Assembly: GCA_016208965.1 (NCBI GenBank)
Contig: JACQXB010000009.1
Coordinates: 32,683-96,682, forward strand
DNA: 64,000 bases
Direction: 5' to 3'
Source: Nitrospirota bacterium
Lineage (GTDB): Bacteria; Nitrospirota; Thermodesulfovibrionia; UBA6902; DSMQ01
Of the stretch, positions 17,345 to 25,689 are shown piece after piece. Position numbers and translations under genes: made by a program. The notes below the pieces were generated by a model, which was given only the letters and a program-made list of their open reading frames with translations, had not been told where the DNA came from and did no database searches. Numbering within the stretch: position 1 is the stretch's first letter; the number at the start of each line of letters is the position of its first letter.

Positions 17345-17475
17345 ATATTATCAATAAAATCCCTCCTTCCCTCCCTTTGCTAAAGGGAGGATATGTTTTT
17401 CCCCTCTATTAAGAGGGGATTAAGGGGTGTGTTACCCCTCTTTTCCAAAGAGGAGTAAGGGGAGATTTTCTAAGA
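17345..17475. repeat. Palindromic C-tract/TTTG-N-TAAAG repeat, intergenic copies
   Basis: Three linked units: CCCTCCCTTTGCTAAAGGGAGG, CCCCTCTATTAAGAGGGG and CCCCTCTTTTCCAAAGAGG, followed by AGGGGAGATTTTC. This is the same family that is inserted in frame in hemY, hemW, cbiL, cbiB, cobD, cobB and cobQ. Confidence 0.75.
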
Positions 17476-17604
17476 AAGTGTATTTTCGGGTCAATCACAA
17501 GGAACCAATAACATAGAATTTAAGAAACGCAACACCATGAGTCATGGCGCTATTTAATTAACACTTGAGAAAAAACACCCCGAACTATTAAACTTTAGCC
17601 GGAT

Positions 17605-19071
17605 ATGAAAATACGCGAAAAACTTCTCCTTGCCTTTGGGTTTTATATGTTTCTTGCCGTATTGGGAGGGCTTTTCACATATAATGAACTGCGTACAATT
17701 ACAAAAAGATTAATCTTTGTTGAAATAGCGGATGATATAACCAACACCTTCCTTGAGGTAAGAAGACATGAAAAAAATTTCCTGCTGTTTAAGGATAAAG
17801 ACAGCCTGCCAGAGCTTAAAAACAATCTTGGGATATTTAAAAAGAATATAGATAGCATTGAGATTGAAATAGTAAAGGAATTAGGTAGAAGTAACTATGA
17901 GATGATGAAAAAGGCAATAGCTGAATATGAACATATGGTTAATAAAGTAGCAGAAGACTTCAAACTGCAGGATTCTATAGATACAATGAGGCTAAGGGCC
18001 CGGGAAATACAGTCTTTTACCGAGACCTTTTCAAAGAAAGAAAGAGCAGATATAAACAAAAGGCTAAAATTGTCCTTCAACCTGCTTTCATTTGCACTTC
18101 TAACAGTTATAATACTGGGTGCAATTGTAAATATAAAACTTGCAAGGGGTATCGCAACACCGATAAGAAGGCTTGAAGAAATAACTAAAAAAATCGCAGC
18201 AGGAGACTTCTCGGTGCGTATTGAGATTAAGGGAAAGGATGAGATTGCATCTTTAGAGTCATCAGTTAATATAATGGAGGACAGGCTTCAGGATACAATG
18301 AGGGCTTTTGAATTTGCAATAGAAAGACTGCACGAGAAACAGGCACAACTTGTGGAGACTGAAAAACTTGCCACTCTTGGAAAATTTGCTGCGGGTGTAG
18401 CACATGAAATCAATAATCCCCTTGCCATAATAAATGAAAAGGCAGGTCTAATAAAAGATGTTATTGAATTATCTGCTGACTTTCCGAATAGAGATAAATT
18501 TTTAAATATACTTAATTCAATCTCTGATAGTGTAAATCGCTGCCGGGTTATTACACATCGGATACTTGGATTTGCAAGGAAAACAGATGTTGCCACAGAG
18601 ACCATTAACCTGAATAATCTTATCGGAGAGGTTCTGGAATTCATAGAAAAAGAACTTTTGTTTAAAAGTATTCACCTTGAAATAAATTTAGCGGAAAATC
18701 TTCCGGAATTAGAGGGTGACACAGTCCAGCTTGAACAGGTATTTCTGAACATCATAAAAAACGCAATTGACGCAGTGGAAAAAGGAGGGTTAATTAAAAT
18801 TTCCACTAATATTAAAAATGAAAATACTGTCAGGGCATTTATTGAAGACAATGGACATGGGATACCGGAGGGAATACTGAAGCATATCTTTGAACCTTTC
18901 TTTACAACTAAGGTGAGAGGAAAAGGAACAGGGCTCGGTCTTTCAATAACATACGGTATTATAAAACGGTTAGGCGGAGATATACTTGTCAAAAGCGAGG
19001 TAAATAAGGGGACGACTTTTACTGTGGAGATACCGGTAAAATCTGACCTGCCCAAAGAGGTTAATATATGA
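17605..19071 (+). CDS. Membrane sensor histidine kinase (HAMP, HisKA, HATPase)
   Basis: 488 residues. TM1 about 8-26, helical sensor with EVRRHEKNFLLFKDKDSLPE, TM2 about 157-178, HAMP 179-232, H-box GVAHEINNPLAI with His267, ATPase motifs NIIKNAIDAV, EDNGHGIP and GTGLGLSITYG. Closely parallels the kinase at 6988-8412. Its 3' end overlaps the next receiver gene by 4 nt (ATGA), so it is coupled to a receiver that is itself damaged. Confidence 0.93.
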   Translation: MKIREKLLLAFGFYMFLAVLGGLFTYNELRTITKRLIFVEIADDITNTFLEVRRHEKNFLLFKDKDSLPELKNNLGIFKKNIDSIEIEIVKELGRSNYEMMKKAIAEYEHMVNKVAEDFKLQDSIDTMRLRAREIQSFTETFSKKERADINKRLKLSFNLLSFALLTVIILGAIVNIKLARGIATPIRRLEEITKKIAAGDFSVRIEIKGKDEIASLESSVNIMEDRLQDTMRAFEFAIERLHEKQAQLVETEKLATLGKFAAGVAHEINNPLAIINEKAGLIKDVIELSADFPNRDKFLNILNSISDSVNRCRVITHRILGFARKTDVATETINLNNLIGEVLEFIEKELLFKSIHLEINLAENLPELEGDTVQLEQVFLNIIKNAIDAVEKGGLIKISTNIKNENTVRAFIEDNGHGIPEGILKHIFEPFFTTKVRGKGTGLGLSITYGIIKRLGGDILVKSEVNKGTTFTVEIPVKSDLPKEVNI

Positions 19072-19398
19072 CATCTGCAAAGATACTTATAGTAGATGAC
19101 GAGGTGGAATTTGCATCCGTCCTTGCAGAACGACTTCAGCTGCGTGGTTATGATGCAAAGGCGGTATACTGCGCTGAAGATAGCTTTGCTATTGCCAAAA
19201 GCGACCCCCCTGATGTGATATTGCTTGACCTAAAAATGCCGGGGATGAGCGGGATAGAAATACTCATGACCATGATTTGCTGGTTGCAAAAATCAAAGAA
19301 GCATTTATGGAAAAGGTTGAAAGGGCAATGACAGCAATTACATTTGCAGAAGAAGGAGATTTTAATACCGCACAGAAGATAATAAAAAAAGAGGAATA
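19068..19398 (+). pseudogene. Receiver gene with internal deletion, ending in the FAEEGDFNTA motif
   Basis: The frame opens as a normal receiver (ILIVDDEVEF, phospho-acceptor in LLDLKMPGMSGIEIL). It jumps directly to a receiver's last helix, DHDLLVAKIKEAFMEK, in another frame at about 19265. Some 40 codons covering strands 4-5, with the conserved Thr/Ser and Lys, are gone. As written, the open frame ends at 19331. The displaced frame continues to 19398 and ends ERAMTAITFAEEGDFNTAQK, the same motif as the genes at 8707 and 9047. Overlaps the kinase by 4 nt. The protein should be inactive as a phospho-relay. Confidence 0.75.
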
Positions 19399-19402
19399 AC
19401 CA

Positions 19403-19487
19403 TCACCCTGTCATTCCCACGAAAGTGGGAATCCAAAGGTTGTTATTTTAAAAAATATAGATTCCTGCTTTCGCAGGAATGACAGTA
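19403..19487. repeat. CATTCCC palindrome pair
   Basis: TCATTCCCACGAAAGTGGGAA and the closing GATTCCTGCTTTCGCAGGAA/TGAC bracket a short AT-rich spacer. A near-identical pair lies at 24500-24570, where it supplies the C-terminus of hemH. Confidence 0.8.
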
Positions 19488-19520
19488 TTTAATCCGATTA
19501 ACAAGAAGGAGGGTATTAAA

Positions 19521-19961
19521 ATGCCTGAAGAATTAAAAGCAAATGTTCTTATAGTGGATGATGAAGAGCAGTTTCTTAATGTATTTTCACAGAGGTTAAA
19601 AGGACGGGGTTTAACAATTGACACTGCTGCAAGCGGTGAGGAAGCTATAAAACATGCAAAGGACAGGGATTTTGATGCGATAGTTCTGGACATGGTTATG
19701 CCAGGATTGGGCGGTATAGAGACCCTAAAGCGTCTGAGGACTGAGAACCCTGACCTCCAGATTATAATTCTTACAGGTTATGCAACAGTAGAAAAGGGTG
19801 TTGAGGCTATAAAGGAAGGCGCGGTGGATTTCATGGAGAAACCCGTGGATATTAATAAGTTAATGGAAAGGATTGGAGCGGCGAAACATAAAAGGGTTCT
19901 TCTTGTTGAGAAAAAGGCAGAAGAGCATGTGAAGAATATTTTACAAAGCAAAGGATGGTAG
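19521..19961 (+). CDS. Single-domain response regulator
   Basis: 146 residues from ATG 19521 (GAAGGAGGG 8 nt upstream; the TTG-like upstream extension lies in repeat sequence). A complete receiver: VLIVDDEEQF, phospho-acceptor Asp in VLDMVMPG, Thr in ILTGYAT, Lys in FMEKPVD. A short tail KKAEEHVKNILQSKGW follows; no output domain. It is probably the working partner of the upstream kinase now that the first receiver is deleted, and precedes a TauE/SafE carrier by 17 nt. Confidence 0.9.
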   Translation: MPEELKANVLIVDDEEQFLNVFSQRLKGRGLTIDTAASGEEAIKHAKDRDFDAIVLDMVMPGLGGIETLKRLRTENPDLQIIILTGYATVEKGVEAIKEGAVDFMEKPVDINKLMERIGAAKHKRVLLVEKKAEEHVKNILQSKGW

Positions 19962-19978
19962 AAGGGAGGCAATAAAAA

Positions 19979-20947
19979 ATGCAACGTGGTTTTCTTGTAG
20001 TAATACTCATTATCGCAATGGCGGTTGGTTTTTTCGCTCAATTTTCTGGAATTGCCTATGCTGAAGAACAGGCAGTAGGGGCAGTTGCACAGGGTTCATC
20101 TACTCCATGGTGGGTATGGCCATTGGTCTTGTTCGTTGTAACATTTCTGCTTGGTATCGTGGCTGTCCTTGGCGGTGTTGGTGGAGGGGTTCTCTTTGTT
20201 CCGATTATAGGCGGGTTTTTCCCCTTTCATCTTGATTTTGTCAGGGGCGCTGGGCTTCTCGTTGCCCTTTCTGGTGCACTTGCAGCGGGTCCCGGACTGC
20301 TCAAAAAAGGCATGGCTGATTTAAGATTGGCGCTGCCCCTTGCGCTTATTGCATCTTCATTTGCCATTGTTGGTGCAATGGTGGGACTTGCACTTCCAAC
20401 AAAGATTGTTCAAACTGCATTGGGAGCAACCATTTTAGGCATAGTTGCAATTATGCTGATGGCAAAGAAATCTGAGTATCCTGATGTAAAACAGGCTGAT
20501 GCGCTCTCAACAGCATTAAGGATTAATGGTATTTACCACGAGGCATCAACAGGGCAGGATATTAACTGGAAGATACACAGGACGCCGCATGGCATTATAA
20601 CATTCATTATAGTCGGCTTTATGGCTGGTATGTTTGGGCTCGGTGCAGGCTGGGCAAATGTGCCTGTATTGAACCTCATGATGGGGGCTCCTCTGAAGGT
20701 ATCTGTGGCAACAAGTAAATTTTTACTCTCAATCACTGACACATCTGCTGCCTGGATTTATGTCAATAACGGAGCAGTATTGCCCATGATGGTGGTTCCC
20801 TCAATAATCGGGATAATGCTGGGCTCCATCGTTGGCGTCAGGATACTCACAAAGACAAAACCGGCAGCAGTAAGATATATTGTTATCGTAATGCTTCTAT
20901 TTGCAGGAGCACGGGCTTTGCTTAAAGGGCTGGGGATATGGAACTAA
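19979..20947 (+). CDS. TauE/SafE (sulfite exporter-like) family permease
   Basis: 322 residues. An N-terminal hydrophobic segment ending GIAYAEEQ could be a signal peptide or first helix, followed by about eight helices. The repeated family motif appears as LGIVAVLGGVGGGVLFVPII and GFMAGMFGLGAGWANVPVLN. It differs from the carrier at 9797, so the window encodes two subtypes. Together with a receiver upstream and the small membrane protein downstream it makes a regulated transport unit. Substrate unknown. Confidence 0.88.
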   Translation: MQRGFLVVILIIAMAVGFFAQFSGIAYAEEQAVGAVAQGSSTPWWVWPLVLFVVTFLLGIVAVLGGVGGGVLFVPIIGGFFPFHLDFVRGAGLLVALSGALAAGPGLLKKGMADLRLALPLALIASSFAIVGAMVGLALPTKIVQTALGATILGIVAIMLMAKKSEYPDVKQADALSTALRINGIYHEASTGQDINWKIHRTPHGIITFIIVGFMAGMFGLGAGWANVPVLNLMMGAPLKVSVATSKFLLSITDTSAAWIYVNNGAVLPMMVVPSIIGIMLGSIVGVRILTKTKPAAVRYIVIVMLLFAGARALLKGLGIWN

Positions 20948-20949
20948 AA

Positions 20950-21025
20950 ACCAGTTTAAAGGTTGAATAGTTGAAAAGTTAAACGTTAAAAACATTCAAC
21001 ATGCAACCTTCAACTTTTCAACTAA
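20950..21025. repeat. GTTGAA(A/T)A heptamer inverted cluster
   Basis: GGTTGAATAGTTGAAAAGTT is opposed by ACCTTCAACTTTTCAACTAA across an 18-nt spacer containing ATTCAAC. The cluster could fold into a hairpin between the carrier and its partner gene. Confidence 0.6.
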
Positions 21026-21042
21026 TGATAAGGGGGAATCTT

Positions 21043-21459
21043 ATGGATAAAAAATTAAAGGCAACTGAGGAACAGATTGCATATGCAAAGATACTTGATA
21101 TGGGCATGAAGCTTGGATTGATTGCAATTGTTATTACATTCATTGTGTATTTAACGGGCATCCTTACACCCTATATACCTGTGAATGACCTTTCTAAATA
21201 CTGGGGATTATCTGTACATGAATACCTTAAGGCTGCAAATATTCATCCGGGCTGGGCATGGATTGGAATGCTCGGCAAAGGAGATTTCCTTAATTTTATC
21301 AGCATAGCCTTTCTTGCAGGTGTTACTGTAATCTGCTATATTGCGATTATCCCGATATTTTTCAGAAAAAAAGATACAGTATACGGCGTTATCGCAATCC
21401 TTGAGGTTCTGGTGTTGGTGCTTGCAGCATCGGGGATACTAAAGAGCGGAGGGCATTAA
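21043..21459 (+). CDS. DUF1634-like small membrane protein, TauE/SafE partner
   Basis: 138 residues from ATG 21043, with AAGGGGG upstream (the in-frame ATG at 21001 lies in repeat sequence). Three membrane helices: about 24-45, 85-108 and 115-134. Proteins of this shape (DUF1634) occur next to TauE/SafE carriers, which fits its place directly after one. An accessory subunit is likely but unproven. It is convergent with the AbiE-type antitoxin gene, overlapping by 4 nt. Confidence 0.7.
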   Translation: MDKKLKATEEQIAYAKILDMGMKLGLIAIVITFIVYLTGILTPYIPVNDLSKYWGLSVHEYLKAANIHPGWAWIGMLGKGDFLNFISIAFLAGVTVICYIAIIPIFFRKKDTVYGVIAILEVLVLVLAASGILKSGGH

Positions 21460-22037
21460 ATATTGAAAATAAGCCTCTCTAAATATTTTTGAGTATACAC
21501 TGGGAACCTTTTTGAAAACTTTTTCACCGTAGTTATTGAAAGCTTCTTTATATCAAGTTCGTCTAAATCTAATGCAGCCAATCCCTTGGACGCAAGATAG
21601 AGGAGATCAAGAAATGCCTTTTCAGGCTTTGCAACACATATATCGCCCTTCATCTCATAACCCCAGAAAAGGCATTTCTTGATCTGCCTGAATTCTATAT
21701 CCCTTCCCATAACAATAAGTCTTTTGGTTTTTCTCGTCGTAGCAAAGGTTAATGTATAGGGCACAAGATTGAGGACGCCGTATCTTGAAAGCAAACTTTC
21801 AAATGATAGGTAGTTTGGCATATAAAGGGATGCGGCAATTTTCTCTATAGAGGTTTTTGCTGTGAATGGGCGATAAATGCCTGTACCTATTTTTTCCAGT
21901 ATCCCTCTACCAACCAATCTATTCAATGTCACATGCAGGCTCTTTCTGGTAAGACCTGTTATCTTTTCAAGGTCTGCAATAGAGTAAAACGGCTTGTTAA
22001 ACCGCTCCAGAGACTTTATGAGGTCTATCGCCTTCAT
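21456..22037 (-). CDS. AbiEi-type antitoxin / winged-helix regulator
   Basis: 193 residues. N-terminal winged helix (about 1-60: FYSIADLEKITGLTRKSLHV, LVGRGILEKIGTGIYRP), then an AbiEi-like C-terminal domain with YLSFESLLSRYGVLN and AKPEKAFLDLLYL. In type IV AbiE systems this protein represses the operon and neutralises the nucleotidyltransferase. Here it is second in the operon, overlapping the toxin by 4 nt (ATGA), the reverse of the usual antitoxin-first order. Confidence 0.8.
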   Translation of the reverse strand: MKAIDLIKSLERFNKPFYSIADLEKITGLTRKSLHVTLNRLVGRGILEKIGTGIYRPFTAKTSIEKIAASLYMPNYLSFESLLSRYGVLNLVPYTLTFATTRKTKRLIVMGRDIEFRQIKKCLFWGYEMKGDICVAKPEKAFLDLLYLASKGLAALDLDELDIKKLSITTVKKFSKRFPVYTQKYLERLIFNI

Positions 22038-22699
22038 GCCTTCAATCTTTCTATTATAGGCCAGAAATCCTTTGGAAGATATTTCCTTAGTTCACGTATA
22101 AGTTCTCTTTTAGGAGTCAAAATAGCCTCAGGTTTATAAGGTTTTTTAAGTTTCTGGCATATATACCACATGTCAAAAATATCTTTTGGTTTTGCCCTTT
22201 CTTTTATACATGCAAGTTTGTCCTTATATAGTTGCTCTATTGTAGCCACTCTTCCAAGACATTGCACTGTGGAAACAGGAGAGGATATAATCGCCAGTTC
22301 AGATTTATAGTCCTTTTCACGCCTTTTAGATATCTCTATCTTTACCCTGAAGGGTGACGGAAGATAGTCCTCAATTATCTTAATCTCTCCAAGATATGTG
22401 TAATATTTCTCTTCTAAATCAGTTATCGTAAACTCTGGATATAGAGAGACAATTTTTTTAATAAGGGGGCTGAATTCCACTTTTAACTTATCTGCTGTTA
22501 GTGAGAAATCAAGGTCTTCGGAAAAACGGGGAGAGTTGTAAACAAGCCTCAATGCGGTCCCGCCCTTAAATATGAGAAACTTTCCCTTGGGAGAGTCGAA
22601 GAGCCCTTTCAGTATTACAGTCTCCCAGTATTCCCTGACTACCTGTGTTACATCAATCCTTAAATTCTTTGCCTGATTCTCTGCTATATCACGTTCCAT
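22034..22699 (-). CDS. AbiEii/AbiGii-type nucleotidyltransferase toxin
   Basis: 221 residues. The family motif is intact: FKGGTALRLVYNSPRFSEDL, giving the GG(T/S) and DLD catalytic residues, and later TIEQLYKDKLACIKERAKPK-D. AbiEii proteins are nucleotidyltransferases that arrest growth until counteracted by AbiEi. Transcribed first in the pair, from a recognisable promoter upstream. No frame damage. Confidence 0.85.
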   Translation of the reverse strand: MERDIAENQAKNLRIDVTQVVREYWETVILKGLFDSPKGKFLIFKGGTALRLVYNSPRFSEDLDFSLTADKLKVEFSPLIKKIVSLYPEFTITDLEEKYYTYLGEIKIIEDYLPSPFRVKIEISKRREKDYKSELAIISSPVSTVQCLGRVATIEQLYKDKLACIKERAKPKDIFDMWYICQKLKKPYKPEAILTPKRELIRELRKYLPKDFWPIIERLKA

Positions 22700-22703
22700 A
22701 TTT

Positions 22704-22760
22704 CTTAACTATTTTGTTAAGTTATTAAGAATAATATATCTCTACTTAATGTTTTGTCAA
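22704..22760 (-). promoter_or_regulatory. Promoter and inverted-repeat operator of the AbiE-type pair
   Basis: On the minus strand: TTGACA (22760-22755), 18-nt spacer, TATTAT (22736-22731), then the palindrome CTTAACAAAATAGTTAAG (22721-22704) between the start site and ATG at 22699. Such an inverted repeat is what an AbiEi-type winged-helix repressor would bind. Confidence 0.65.
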
Positions 22761-22943
22761 GTTTTCCAAAACAATTTTATGGGACTTGCTGCAAAATGCA
22801 ATCTAAAATATTGGGATACACTCCATAGCGGGTTCAGGTTTGCAACTTGTCGAGTAGAGTCTCCGACCTGCTCCCGCGGCTGTAAATGATTAAAACTTAT
22901 TGACTCCTCTGTTTTCTGTGGTTAATTGCGTTATACGGGTTTA

Positions 22944-24455
22944 TTATTGGCACTTCTTAATAATCTCATCTGCAATCTTATACCCATTCTCTATACAGTC
23001 ATTCATCCCGATTCCCCTGTAAGCGTTACCTGTAAGATATAAGCCGGGACAGGATTTAAGCCTATCGTCTATAATTCTTAATTTTTCACCATGCCTAAGG
23101 TCATACTGAGGGATAGCTTTCTCCCATCTATATATCCTTACCATATCAGGCTCTGTCTTTAATGAAACAATAGGTCTTAATTCATCAAAAACGGTATTTA
23201 TAAGGTCATTGTCCTCTAACATTGCCAACTCAGGTGACTTTGCGCCACCAATCATACTTCTTAAAAGCACATGTCCTTCAGTAGCCCTGTTTGGAAATAT
23301 ACTTGAGTCCCAGAGTGTGCCAAGAATCTTTTTGCCCTCCTTGTGCGGAATTAAAAAACCGAAGCCATTGAGAGGATGTAATATCTTTTCACTTTTATAG
23401 CCAAAGCATACAACAGACACAGGCGGATATGAAATACCTGAAAGGTTTTTAGACAGCTCTTTATCAAAATCTCTTAAAATTTCTGAGGATGCATATGCGG
23501 GTGTTGCAAGGACAACTATATCTGCATAAACTATTCCTTCAGAGGTATGAAGTCTATATAAGTCTCCTTCTTTTTCAAGACCCTTAACAGAAACCCCGAT
23601 TCTTACTCTTCCATCAAGTTTTTCAGTGAGCGCATCAGTGATGGTTTGCGTCCCGTTGTAAAAAGATGTAAGATTGCCGCTAGGTGCAGGACCGACTTTT
23701 GCTTGAGAGGTTGAGAAGTTGAGAGGTTGAGAAGTTGAGAAATTCTTATCTTCATAACTTCTCATCTTCTTAGCTTCTGTCTTTTTCTTAGCTCTTTGCA
23801 ATTTTATCATTCCCCTTATGAGACTTCCATATTCCTGTTCAATCTCCTTTATCCTCGGAAAGCAATGCCTGATGCTCATCTTATACGGGTCACCAGCAAA
23901 TATGCCTGAGCACATAGGGTCTATTAGTTTTTCAAGTGCTTCTTTACAGAGTCTGCGTATTACAAAATCAGCAACAGTTTCATCTTCAGGTCCTTTTGGC
24001 GCAATGAGATCATAGAATATTCTGAGTTTTCCATGCCATGAAATAAGGTCTGATTTCAAAAATGCAAGCGGTGATTCAGGAAGGACGTTAAGTTTACCCT
24101 GAGAGAATATGTATCGTTTCTTGGCATTTTCATTGCTTCGCAAAGGTTCGATTCCGAGATCTGCACATAATTCAAGGGTTTTAGGCTTATTATCAAGAAA
24201 TCCATTAGGACCTTTTTCACAGAGAAATCCATTCACCTTATCAGTCCAGATTTTTCCTCCGGGACGATTATCAGATTCTAAGACCGTAATATCCAAATCT
24301 TCATTTAAAAATCCCCCTCTGTCCCCCTTTTTCAAAGGGGGATACAATATATCCCCCCCTTTAGCAAAGGGGGGTGAGGGGGGATTTTTACTGATAAGTG
24401 CATATGCAACTGTTAAGCCTGAGATTCCGCCGCCAACAATAGCTATTTTTTTCAT
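22944..24455 (-). CDS. hemY: Protoporphyrinogen/coproporphyrinogen oxidase, HemY/HemG(PpoX) type
   Basis: 503 residues, longer than usual (about 450-470). N-terminal FAD motif IAIVGGGISGLTVAYAL. The C-terminal family end is YLTGNAYRGIGMNDCIENG. Oxygen-dependent flavoenzyme of late heme synthesis. Two repeat-derived insertions: residues about 25-50 (NPPSPPFAKGG... palindrome element, 24302-24388) and about 233-256 (NFSTSQPLNFSTSQ from GTTGAGA units, 23700-23750). Both fall outside conserved blocks. It lies upstream of no gene in close coupling; hemH is 83 nt upstream on the same strand, separated by a CATTCCC repeat. Confidence 0.9.
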   Translation of the reverse strand: MKKIAIVGGGISGLTVAYALISKNPPSPPFAKGGDILYPPLKKGDRGGFLNEDLDITVLESDNRPGGKIWTDKVNGFLCEKGPNGFLDNKPKTLELCADLGIEPLRSNENAKKRYIFSQGKLNVLPESPLAFLKSDLISWHGKLRIFYDLIAPKGPEDETVADFVIRRLCKEALEKLIDPMCSGIFAGDPYKMSIRHCFPRIKEIEQEYGSLIRGMIKLQRAKKKTEAKKMRSYEDKNFSTSQPLNFSTSQAKVGPAPSGNLTSFYNGTQTITDALTEKLDGRVRIGVSVKGLEKEGDLYRLHTSEGIVYADIVVLATPAYASSEILRDFDKELSKNLSGISYPPVSVVCFGYKSEKILHPLNGFGFLIPHKEGKKILGTLWDSSIFPNRATEGHVLLRSMIGGAKSPELAMLEDNDLINTVFDELRPIVSLKTEPDMVRIYRWEKAIPQYDLRHGEKLRIIDDRLKSCPGLYLTGNAYRGIGMNDCIENGYKIADEIIKKCQ

Positions 24456-24499
24456 TCTAATACCTTAAATTTTTAGATTGCCTGAGAATACTCTCTTTA

Positions 24500-24570
24500 G
24501 CCGTCATTCCCACGAAAGTGGGAATCCAGATCAAATTATTACTGGATTCCTGCTTCCGCAGGAATGACAT
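24500..24570. repeat. CATTCCC palindrome pair capping hemH
   Basis: CATTCCCACGAAAGTGGGAA and GGATTCCTGCTTCCGCAGGAA/TGAC. The second arm supplies the last nine codons and stop of hemH (VIPAEAGIQ), so the repeat has replaced or extended the native C-terminus. Confidence 0.8.
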
Positions 24571-25678
24571 TTGTCAACACAAGTTCTTTCAGCACCTCTA
24601 TAAACTTCTCAGATGTATTCAGAGCCTCGCATCTCCTGAAATTTATACCATGCTTCTCCGCTATCTCTTTATAGAGAATATCTATCTCATATAGAGTTTC
24701 TATATTATCTGATACAAAACTTATTGGCACAACAAATAAATTCTTACAGCCCTCATTTGCAAGTCTTATTATTGTTTTATCCGTTGCTGGCTCAAGCCAT
24801 TTAACAGGACCTGTCTTGCTCTGGAAAGATAGATGCCACCTAACAAGTGACGAGTGACCCTTCGACAAGCTCAGGGCAGGCTCAATGACGAGTGACGAGT
24901 TAATCGCTGTAATAGTTGCTTTAATTTGTTCAAGATAAGGGTCTCCTTCGTCAATAAAGCTCTGAGGAAGGCTGTGGACACTGTAGAGGATATCAACATT
25001 CTCCACCCTCCCCCTTGCCCCCTCTCCCGATGTGTCGGGAAGGGGGGTGGGGGAGGAGTGATCTTCATTAAATTTTGAAATGCCATTGTGTATAAGCCCT
25101 GCAAGCGCCTCTATATAAGGTGGGAAATCATACCACTGTTCAATGTATTGAATCGTGAGGCGTGAGACGTGAGGCATGAGGCGTGTAACTACTCTTTTAA
25201 ATTCTGAAATTGCAGAACCAGTTGTTGCCCTTGAGTAATGAGGATAAAGGCTTGCCACAACAAGATGCTTAACCCCATCTTTTATAATCTCCTTTACCGT
25301 ATCACTTATAAAAGGATGCCAGTAGCGCATAGCGATGTAGACCTTAAAAGAAAGTGACGAGTGACGAGTGACGAGTGACGAGTTTTTAACTTCTGACTTC
25401 TTATTAAGTGCTTTCTCAAGTGCCTCTGCCTGAGCCATTGTTATATCAAGCAGTGGTGATTTCCCGCCTATAAGACTGTACATCTTTTCTACCTTTTTTG
25501 AGCGAAGGTCTGATATGAGTCGTGCTAATGGTTTCTGAAGAAATGCAGGACCAAGTTTTATAATCTCTCTGTCAGAAAAGAGATTATAAAGAAAGGGCTT
25601 TACTGCCTGGAGGGAATCAGGACCACCAAGATTAAGTAGAAGAATGCCAATTGGGTCAGAATGTTCAGGCACGAGCAT
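24539..25678 (-). CDS. hemH: Ferrochelatase with repeat-derived insertions
   Basis: 379 residues; the family is usually 310-340. Catalytic His in YSVHSLPQSFIDEGDPY and acidic helix SFVSDNIETLYEID are intact. It inserts Fe2+ into porphyrin. Extra segments come from repeats: SSLVTRHSSLS (GTGACGA units, 25352-25383), MPHVSRLT (25150-25190), HSSPTPLPDTSGEGARGRVE (25010-25060) and SSLVIEPALSLSKGHSSLV (24850-24900). The tail VIPAEAGIQ is read from the CATTCCC palindrome (24540-24570). The gene is still open across all of them. Confidence 0.92.
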   Translation of the reverse strand: MLVPEHSDPIGILLLNLGGPDSLQAVKPFLYNLFSDREIIKLGPAFLQKPLARLISDLRSKKVEKMYSLIGGKSPLLDITMAQAEALEKALNKKSEVKNSSLVTRHSSLSFKVYIAMRYWHPFISDTVKEIIKDGVKHLVVASLYPHYSRATTGSAISEFKRVVTRLMPHVSRLTIQYIEQWYDFPPYIEALAGLIHNGISKFNEDHSSPTPLPDTSGEGARGRVENVDILYSVHSLPQSFIDEGDPYLEQIKATITAINSSLVIEPALSLSKGHSSLVRWHLSFQSKTGPVKWLEPATDKTIIRLANEGCKNLFVVPISFVSDNIETLYEIDILYKEIAEKHGINFRRCEALNTSEKFIEVLKELVLTNVIPAEAGIQ

Positions 25679-25689
25679 ATCTAAAAAGT

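Noticed and set aside
17345-17475. Palindromes after nhaD as transcription terminators
   Set aside because: The stems lack a following T tract and belong to the dispersed repeat family, so a terminator call is not supported.
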